Origin: Lachnospiraceae bacterium
GTDB lineage: Bacteria; Bacillota; Clostridia; Lachnospirales; Lachnospiraceae
DNA length: 48,661 nt
Assembly: GCA_015057055.1 (NCBI GenBank)
Contig: SVFE01000014.1
Span: 1 to 48,661, forward strand
Direction of reading: 5' to 3'
Below the pieces are notes generated by a model that saw only the letters and a program-made list of their open reading frames with translations, searched no databases and was not told where the DNA came from. Positions 43,415 to 48,661 of this stretch are shown here, piece by piece. Position 1 is the first letter of the stretch, and each line of letters opens with the position of its first letter. A program made the position numbers and the translations under genes.

Positions 43415-44752
43415 ATGAATATACTGTTTGTATCCCTGGGTTGTGACAAAAATCTGGTGGACAGCGAAATGATGCTGGGGGAACTTACTCTTGCAGGACA
43501 TACCATTGTAAATGAAGAGGCGCAGGCAGATGCGGTGATTGTGAATACCTGTTGCTTTATTCTGGATGCCAAAGAAGAAAGCATCAATACCTTATTGGAA
43601 TATGCGGAAATGAAACAGCAGGGAGAAATCCGGGCGCTGATTGCGACGGGATGCTTAGCGCAGCGGTATGCAAAGGAAATACACGAAGAGATTCCGGAAG
43701 TGGATGCCGTGGTGGGAACGGCCGGATTTGACCGCATTGTTTCGGTTTTGGAAAACATCGAAAGCGGAGCGCCTGAGGATGCTTTGGGTGACATCCACGG
43801 CCCGGCAATTTGCGGCAAGAAACGTTTGCTTACCACCGGTGGTCACTATGCTTATCTTAAGATTGCCGAGGGGTGTGACAAACGGTGTACCTATTGCATT
43901 ATACCATCAATCCGCGGCTCTTTCCGTTCCGTACCCATGGAAACTCTTTTAAAAGAAGCAACGTCTCTGGCAGAGGGCGGTGTCAAAGAACTCATTTTGG
44001 TAGCCCAGGAGACCACGGTATACGGAACTGATTTATACGGAAGAAAGGCATTGCCGGAATTGTTGGAAAAACTGAGCCGGATAGAAGAATTGTCATGGAT
44101 TCGTTTGCTGTATTGTTATCCGGAAGAGATTGATGAAGATTTGATTGCCGTGATGAAAAAAGAGCCGAAAATATGTCACTATCTGGATATTCCCGTGCAA
44201 CATGCAGATGACTATATTTTGCAGAGAATGGGACGGAGAACCAACCGGGCGGATTTGGAACGGATTATCGCTACGCTGCGGAAGGAGATTCCGGATATCT
44301 GTCTGCGAACCACGCTGATTACCGGTTTCCCGGGAGAAGAACAGAAGCATTTTGATTCCTTAAAAGAATTCGTGGAGAAAATGCGTTTTGAGCGGCTTGG
44401 TGTATTTGCTTATTCGCCGGAGGAAGATACGGTGGCGGCGGCTATGCCCTGTCAGGTGGAAGACGAGGTAAAAGAGGCCCGCAGAGATGAAATTATGAGC
44501 CTGCAACAGACGATTGCCTTTGAAAAGGCAGAGGGGATGGTGGGCAAAACCATTCCCGTGCTGGTGGAAGGGCGTCTTGTGGAGGATGGCGTTTTAATCG
44601 GACGTTCCTACATGGATGCTCCCGGAGTGGACGGGTATGTGTTTATCCGCACAGACCGGGATATTGAGAGCGGACGGATTGTTTCCGTGGTAATAGAAGC
44701 AAGTAATGAATATGACCTGATTGGAGGATTGGAAGATGAATTTACCGAATAA
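43415..44752 (+). CDS. rimO: Ribosomal protein S12 methylthiotransferase RimO
   Basis: A 445-residue radical SAM enzyme that adds a methylthio group to the S12 aspartate. The N-terminal UPF0004 domain (SLGCDKNLVDSEMMLG) is followed by the radical SAM motif CDKRCTYC (C154, C158, C161) and a C-terminal TRAM domain. The GCDKNLVDSE start distinguishes RimO from MiaB. Its last 17 bases overlap pgsA. Confidence 0.95.
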   Translation: MNILFVSLGCDKNLVDSEMMLGELTLAGHTIVNEEAQADAVIVNTCCFILDAKEESINTLLEYAEMKQQGEIRALIATGCLAQRYAKEIHEEIPEVDAVVGTAGFDRIVSVLENIESGAPEDALGDIHGPAICGKKRLLTTGGHYAYLKIAEGCDKRCTYCIIPSIRGSFRSVPMETLLKEATSLAEGGVKELILVAQETTVYGTDLYGRKALPELLEKLSRIEELSWIRLLYCYPEEIDEDLIAVMKKEPKICHYLDIPVQHADDYILQRMGRRTNRADLERIIATLRKEIPDICLRTTLITGFPGEEQKHFDSLKEFVEKMRFERLGVFAYSPEEDTVAAAMPCQVEDEVKEARRDEIMSLQQTIAFEKAEGMVGKTIPVLVEGRLVEDGVLIGRSYMDAPGVDGYVFIRTDRDIESGRIVSVVIEASNEYDLIGGLEDEFTE

Positions 44753-45272
44753 ATTGACGATACTCAGAGTAATCCTGATACCGTTTTTTGTATTTTTCCT
44801 GTTGACGGATGTGGCGGGAGAAGCAAGCAAATGGATTGCGCTTGGAATTTTTGCCTTGGCCAGCATTACCGATTTTTTTGACGGATTTTTGGCAAGAAAA
44901 TATAATTTGATTACAAATTTCGGTAAATTTATGGACCCCTTGGCGGATAAACTTCTTGTGTGTAGTGCGCTCATTTGCTTTGTGGAACTGGGGCAGCTTC
45001 CTTCCTGGATTGTGATTGTAATTATTGCCAGAGAGTTTATTATCAGCGGATTTCGTCTGATTGCCTCAGACAATAACGTGGTGATTGCAGCAAGCTGGTG
45101 GGGTAAATTTAAAACCACATTCCAGATTATTATGGTTATTTTACTGATTGCGGATATCGAGAAGCTCGCATTGTTTACACAGATTATTATTTGGATTTCC
45201 CTTGCGCTGACAATTATTTCGTTGATTGATTACCTTGTGAAAAATAAGAGCGTGATGAAGGATACGAAATAG
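44736..45272 (+). CDS. pgsA: CDP-diacylglycerol-glycerol-3-phosphate phosphatidyltransferase
   Basis: A 178-residue membrane enzyme that makes phosphatidylglycerol phosphate, the first step to phosphatidylglycerol and cardiolipin. The CDP-alcohol motif is complete (DGFLAR, then GKFMDPLADKLL). About five membrane helices are visible. I start at the ATG at 44736, 8 bases after GGAGG. It overlaps the end of rimO. Confidence 0.95.
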   Translation: MNLPNKLTILRVILIPFFVFFLLTDVAGEASKWIALGIFALASITDFFDGFLARKYNLITNFGKFMDPLADKLLVCSALICFVELGQLPSWIVIVIIAREFIISGFRLIASDNNVVIAASWWGKFKTTFQIIMVILLIADIEKLALFTQIIIWISLALTIISLIDYLVKNKSVMKDTK

Positions 45273-45300
45273 AAAACGAAGCGTGAGGAGGTAGTAAAAT

Positions 45301-46572
45301 ATGATTGCTGAGACAATTTTTGTAGGAACCGAGTTGCTTCTTGGAAATATTGTAAATACCAATGCGACGTATCTGGCGCAGGAATTGGCAAAACTGGGAA
45401 TCAGCTCTTACTACCAGACGGTGGTGGGAGATAATAAAGAACGGTTGAAGGGCTGCATTGAGACCGCATTGTCCCGATCGGACATTGTGATTTTGAGCGG
45501 AGGCCTTGGCCCTACCCAGGATGACATTACCAAGGAAACGGCGGCGGAGGTCTTCGGCATGGAACTTTTGCCGGACGAGAGTTGCAAGGCGGATTTGCTG
45601 GCTTATTTTGCCGGAAAAAATATGCAGATGCCGGAATGCAATTATAAGCAGGCGATGATTCCAAAAGGGGCAACGGTGCTTCGAAATGCTAATGGCACGG
45701 CGCCCGGAATCTATATGGAAAAAGACGGAAAGATTCAGATTTTGCTGCCGGGACCGCCGGTGGAACTGCGTCCCATGTTTGCGGAGCAGGTGATTCCTCT
45801 TTTGAAAAAAGAGCAAAAAGAAGTGATTGTTTCTGTTATGGTAAAGGCCTGCGGCATTAGCGAAAGCGACGTCGCACAGCGGCTTTCGGATTTAATCACG
45901 GGTTGCGGTGACGTGACTGTGGCTCCTTATGCCAAGACCGGTGAGGTACATCTTCGGGTGACGACCAGAGCAGGCAGCGAAAAGGATGCGGAAAAAAGGA
46001 TTAAACCGGTAATTAAGGAAATTAAGAGCAAATTGGGGGATTGTGTCTATACGACCCACGAAGATGTTACTTTGGAAAAAGCGGTGGTGGATTTACTGGT
46101 GGCAAATGACCTGACGGTTACCACGGTAGAATCCTGTACCGGAGGATTGATTGCGGCAAGACTGATTAATGTGCCGGGGGTATCTTCGGTATTCAAAGAC
46201 GGTTATGTTACGTATTCCAATCGGGCAAAGCGTAAAATTGTGGGCGTGAAGCGTCATACGTTAGATAAGTACGGAGCCGTAAGCGAGCAGGTAGTGAAAG
46301 AAATGCTGGCGGGCGGTTCGGCATACCGGAAGGCGGATGTGGTGGTTGCGGTATCGGGCATCGCAGGACCGGACGGAGGAACGGAAGAAAAACCGGTGGG
46401 ACTGGTGTATATTGGTTGCAGCGTATGCGGTGAGATGACGGTGAAAAAATACCGGTTTTTCGGAAACAGAGAAAAAATACGGGAGTCATCCGTGGCGCAG
46501 GCATTGGTACTGATGCGCCGGTGCGTTCTGGAGTATTACGGAAAAAATACCTTTGGTAAAGTGAAAAAATAA
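45301..46572 (+). CDS. cinA: CinA family protein
   Basis: A 423-residue protein with an N-terminal MoaB/MogA-like domain (GTELLLGNIVNTNATYLAQ, SGGLGPTQDDITKE) and a C-terminal nicotinamide-mononucleotide amidohydrolase domain (TVESCTGGLIAARL, VSGIAGPDGGTEEKPVGLV). The family recycles pyridine nucleotides. The usual CinA-RecA gene order is kept, but recA here has its own SOS promoter after a terminator. GAGGAGG precedes the ATG. Confidence 0.94.
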   Translation: MIAETIFVGTELLLGNIVNTNATYLAQELAKLGISSYYQTVVGDNKERLKGCIETALSRSDIVILSGGLGPTQDDITKETAAEVFGMELLPDESCKADLLAYFAGKNMQMPECNYKQAMIPKGATVLRNANGTAPGIYMEKDGKIQILLPGPPVELRPMFAEQVIPLLKKEQKEVIVSVMVKACGISESDVAQRLSDLITGCGDVTVAPYAKTGEVHLRVTTRAGSEKDAEKRIKPVIKEIKSKLGDCVYTTHEDVTLEKAVVDLLVANDLTVTTVESCTGGLIAARLINVPGVSSVFKDGYVTYSNRAKRKIVGVKRHTLDKYGAVSEQVVKEMLAGGSAYRKADVVVAVSGIAGPDGGTEEKPVGLVYIGCSVCGEMTVKKYRFFGNREKIRESSVAQALVLMRRCVLEYYGKNTFGKVKK

Positions 46573-46596
46573 AATTCCATAGTTGCATAGAAACGG

Positions 46597-46635
46597 CACA
46601 TGTGTTATATTGATATTATAACACATGTGTTTTTC
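46597..46635 (+). terminator. cinA terminator
   Basis: A perfect 13-base stem (46597-46609 with 46617-46629) has a 7-base loop and is followed by six Ts. Confidence 0.88.
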
Positions 46636-46641
46636 TGTTAC

Positions 46642-46755
46642 GGTGCGTTCGCACCATCTGACGGCATTTCGCCGGATATCCCATAGGAGAAATAAAAAAG
46701 TAAGGGAGGGATGCGTTTGAGGGACTTTTATCGGACTGATAGTGTGTTATTTTAG
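46642..46755 (+). other. Gene-free stretch with two small hairpins and a mini-frame
   Basis: Between the cinA terminator and the recA promoter lie two short hairpins: GGTGC-GTTC-GCACC (46642-46655) and CGGC-ATTTC-GCCG (46662-46674). Then AAGGGAGGG is followed by a start-like ATG or TTG and a frame of about a dozen codons ending TAG near 46755. No known RNA family is recognised. It may be a small leader or a decayed gene. Confidence 0.35.
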
Positions 46756-46804
46756 GAAAGGCATCAGGAATATATAAAAATATTTCAAAAAATAAAAATA
46801 ATGG

Positions 46805-46833
46805 TTGACATAATCGAACAAATGTTTTATTCT
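46805..46833 (+). promoter_or_regulatory. recA promoter
   Basis: TTGACA (46805-46810) and TATTCT (46828-46833) are separated by 17 bases. A LexA box fills the spacer and a second one covers the transcription start. Confidence 0.82.
46815..46828. promoter_or_regulatory. LexA (SOS) box 1
   Basis: CGAACAAATGTTTT matches the Gram-positive SOS box CGAACRNRYGTTYG in all but the last base. It lies between the -35 and -10 boxes of recA, where LexA would block RNA polymerase. Confidence 0.85.
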
Positions 46834-46840
46834 ATGAAAA

Positions 46841-46852
46841 GAACAGATGTTC
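46841..46852. promoter_or_regulatory. LexA (SOS) box 2
   Basis: GAACAGATGTTC is a perfect 12-base palindrome fitting the SOS core GAAC-N4-GTTC, just after the expected recA transcription start, 26 bases from box 1. Confidence 0.82.
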
Positions 46853-46882
46853 TAATGTGCCAAACAAGTTAGGAGAACAGAT

Positions 46883-47947
46883 ATGGAAAGAGAAGAAAAG
46901 TTACGAGCATTGGAAGCGGCTATGAGCCAGGTGGAAAGACAGTTTGGTAAGGGTGCGGTTATGAAGTTGGGAGACCCGTCTTCAAAGTTAAATGTAGAGA
47001 CGATTCCTACCGGTTCCCTTAGTTTGGATATTGCGTTAGGACTTGGCGGAATTCCGAAGGGACGTGTAATTGAAATATACGGACCGGAATCTTCCGGTAA
47101 AACTACCGTTACGTTACACATGATTGCAGAAGTGCAAAAGCGCGGCGGTATTGCAGGATTTATTGATGCAGAGCATGCACTTGACCCGGTATATGCAGCA
47201 GCAATCGGTGTTGATGTGGATAATCTTTATATTAACCAGCCGGATTACGGTGAACAGGGCTTGGAGATTGCAGAGACTATGGTACGCTCCGGCGCGATGG
47301 ATATTGTGGTCGTTGACTCCGTTGCAGCCCTTACGCCGAAAGCCGAATTGGAAGGCGATATGGGAGATGCCCATGTGGGTCTGCAGGCAAGGCTTATGTC
47401 TCAGGCGCTTCGTAAACTGGCAGGAGCCATTAGTAAATCCAATTGTACAGTGGTATTTATTAATCAGCTTCGTGAAAAAGTCGGAGTTATTTATGGAAAT
47501 CCCCAGGTTACTACCGGCGGTAATGCTTTGAAATATTACGCATCCGTTCGTATGGAAATCCGAAGAGTGGAGCAGTTGAAGCAGGGCGGTGAATTTATCG
47601 GAAACCGTACTCGTGCCAAGATTGTAAAGAACAAGGTGGCACCTCCTTTCAAAGAGGCAGAATTTGATATTATGTTCGGTGAAGGAATTTCTTACGAAGG
47701 AGATTTGCTGGATATAGCGGCAGATTTGAATATCATTTCCAAGAGCGGTGCCTGGTATGCTTATGAAGGCAACAAGATTGGACAGGGAAGAGAGAATGCA
47801 AAGATTTTCCTGAAGGACAATCCGGATATCTGTGCAGCTGTAGATCAGAAGGTTCGTGCACATTATAACTTGGAGGGAAGCCCTTCCGAGATGGATACCA
47901 AGAAGGACAAGAAAAAGAAAACGGAGAAGGAAGATGGAGATAACTAA
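46883..47947 (+). CDS. recA: Recombinase RecA
   Basis: A 354-residue recombinase that forms filaments on single-stranded DNA, drives strand exchange and triggers LexA self-cleavage. Walker [10 protein letters not shown] is at 67-75. The DNA-binding loops ([18 protein letters not shown] and [19 protein letters not shown]) and [11 protein letters not shown] are intact. The C-terminal tail is rich in Lys, Asp and Glu. GGAGAACAG precedes the ATG. It is controlled by two LexA boxes, and recX overlaps its end by 14 bases. Confidence 0.99.
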   Translation: MEREEKLRALEAAMSQVERQFGKGAVMKLGDPSSKLNVETIPTGSLSLDIALGLGGIPKGRVIEIYGPESSGKTTVTLHMIAEVQKRGGIAGFIDAEHALDPVYAAAIGVDVDNLYINQPDYGEQGLEIAETMVRSGAMDIVVVDSVAALTPKAELEGDMGDAHVGLQARLMSQALRKLAGAISKSNCTVVFINQLREKVGVIYGNPQVTTGGNALKYYASVRMEIRRVEQLKQGGEFIGNRTRAKIVKNKVAPPFKEAEFDIMFGEGISYEGDLLDIAADLNIISKSGAWYAYEGNKIGQGRENAKIFLKDNPDICAAVDQKVRAHYNLEGSPSEMDTKKDKKKKTEKEDGDN

Positions 47948-48575
47948 ACTCCAATGGCTGGATAAAAAGAAATGTATTGTCTATATTGATTACGAAATCG
48001 CCTTTGTTTTATACAAGGGCGATTTGCGTAAGTATGACTTGAATGAAGGTGGAGAGTTTTCGGAGGAAATATTGCAGGAAATAATGTGCCAATTGCTTCC
48101 GAAGAGAGCAAAATTACGCCTTCTTCATCTGCTGGAAAAAAGGGATTATACCGAACTGCAACTTCGAAGAAAACTGGAAGAAGGAAAATATCCGGAGGCG
48201 GTGATAGAAGAAGCGCTTGGTTATGTGAAAGATTATGGTTACGTGAATGATAAAAATTATGCAAGAAGATATTTTGAATGCTACGGGGAGCGGAAAAGCA
48301 AGGGAGAAATAAGACGAAAATTACGGGAAAAGGGGATTTCGCCGGCAGTGATTGCTGTTGCAATAGATGAGTGGATTGATGCCGGAGGCGGTAGGAATGA
48401 AGAAGGAATAATAGAAGCATTGTTAATTAAGAGACATTTTATTGAGCGGAGTCATGAGCGGAAAGAATGGAATAAGCAGGAATTGTATTTGTTAGGGAAA
48501 GGTTTTGATAAAACGGCAATTCGACGCGTTATGAAAAGGATGGGTACTACAAAGGATTTGCTTGACATAACATAG
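47934..48575 (+). CDS. recX: Regulatory protein RecX
   Basis: A 213-residue modulator that binds and limits RecA filaments. The C-terminal 140 residues carry RecX repeats ([48 protein letters not shown]). The start at 47934 lies inside recA behind GGAGAAGG, and an upstream in-frame start is rejected because it lacks a ribosome site. Coupled translation would keep RecX in proportion to RecA. Confidence 0.92.
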   Translation: MEITKLQWLDKKKCIVYIDYEIAFVLYKGDLRKYDLNEGGEFSEEILQEIMCQLLPKRAKLRLLHLLEKRDYTELQLRRKLEEGKYPEAVIEEALGYVKDYGYVNDKNYARRYFECYGERKSKGEIRRKLREKGISPAVIAVAIDEWIDAGGGRNEEGIIEALLIKRHFIERSHERKEWNKQELYLLGKGFDKTAIRRVMKRMGTTKDLLDIT

Positions 48576-48590
48576 TAAAACAGTTAAAAT
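48562..48590 (+). promoter_or_regulatory. Strong promoter for the next gene beyond the window
   Basis: TTGACA (48562-48567) and TAAAAT (48585-48590) are separated by 17 bases. The -35 box lies inside the last codons of recX. In many Firmicutes the next gene is rny (ribonuclease Y), but it is not in the window. Confidence 0.7.
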
Positions 48591-48661
48591 TGTAGTGTTG
48601 TGATGACGACATTTAGAATGGAGTTATTGTTTACTCAATTCTATTTATATTCGTACAATGA

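Overview
The window looks like chromosomal DNA of an anaerobic, Gram-positive member of the Clostridia, most likely Lachnospiraceae-like. This placement rests on gene content and order, not on a database match. The supporting evidence is: indolepyruvate:ferredoxin oxidoreductase with its aryl-CoA ligase; HemZ next to the hisS-aspS pair; a CIRCE-controlled groESL operon; the yicC-remA-gmk-rpoZ block; Firmicutes-type LexA boxes at recA; strong AGGAGG-type ribosome sites; and sigma-A promoters with 17-base spacers. Coding density is high and no prophage, transposase or CRISPR array is visible.

Layout. 0-2 kb (minus strand): pyrBI and a nitroreductase. 2.2-10.2 kb (plus): pheA, a DUF815-type ATPase, a polyphosphate pair (ppx/gppA-HD and ppk1), maf, a HAD phosphatase and a small acidic protein, closed by a two-way terminator. 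10.3-15.7 kb (minus): a zinc-ribbon membrane protein, a PHP-HAD fusion, an ABC-F ATPase and a membrane diguanylate cyclase. 15.8-18.9 kb: a HAD phosphatase, then groES-groEL. 19.0-25.3 kb: apt, relA, a metallo-beta-lactamase-fold hydrolase, an unusual acetyltransferase/membrane fusion and hemZ. 25.3-26.9 kb is the strangest stretch: a tiny membrane peptide gene, an array of alternating TAGGTAAA boxes with a 63-base period, and a PARG-like ADP-ribose hydrolase. 27-32.6 kb: an HD-GYP protein, hisS, aspS and a phosphopantetheinyl transferase. 32.6-41 kb: iorAB and paaK-ACT for aryl-pyruvate/aryl-acetate metabolism, separated by a GntR-ABC transporter cassette and tRNA-Thr. 41-48.6 kb: tRNA-Pro with the uncommon AGG anticodon, then yicC-remA-gmk-rpoZ, rimO-pgsA-cinA and the SOS-controlled recA-recX.

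How the genes fit together. Several stress and second-messenger systems lie close by: ppGpp (RelA), polyphosphate (Ppk/Ppx), c-di-GMP (one GGDEF, one HD-GYP), heat shock (CIRCE-groESL) and SOS (LexA boxes-recA-recX). IorAB would oxidise aryl-pyruvates to aryl-acetyl-CoA, and the PaaK-like ligase would interconvert aryl-acetates and their CoA esters.

The best leads for something undescribed are the 25.5 kb box/hairpin array beside the PARG-like gene, the acetyltransferase fused to what looks like a catalytically dead M50-like membrane domain, the PHP-HAD fusion, the ABC-F protein with an eroded second Walker A motif, the tRNA-Pro(AGG), and the 17-base repeat that forms a ladder of ATGA stop-start overlaps.
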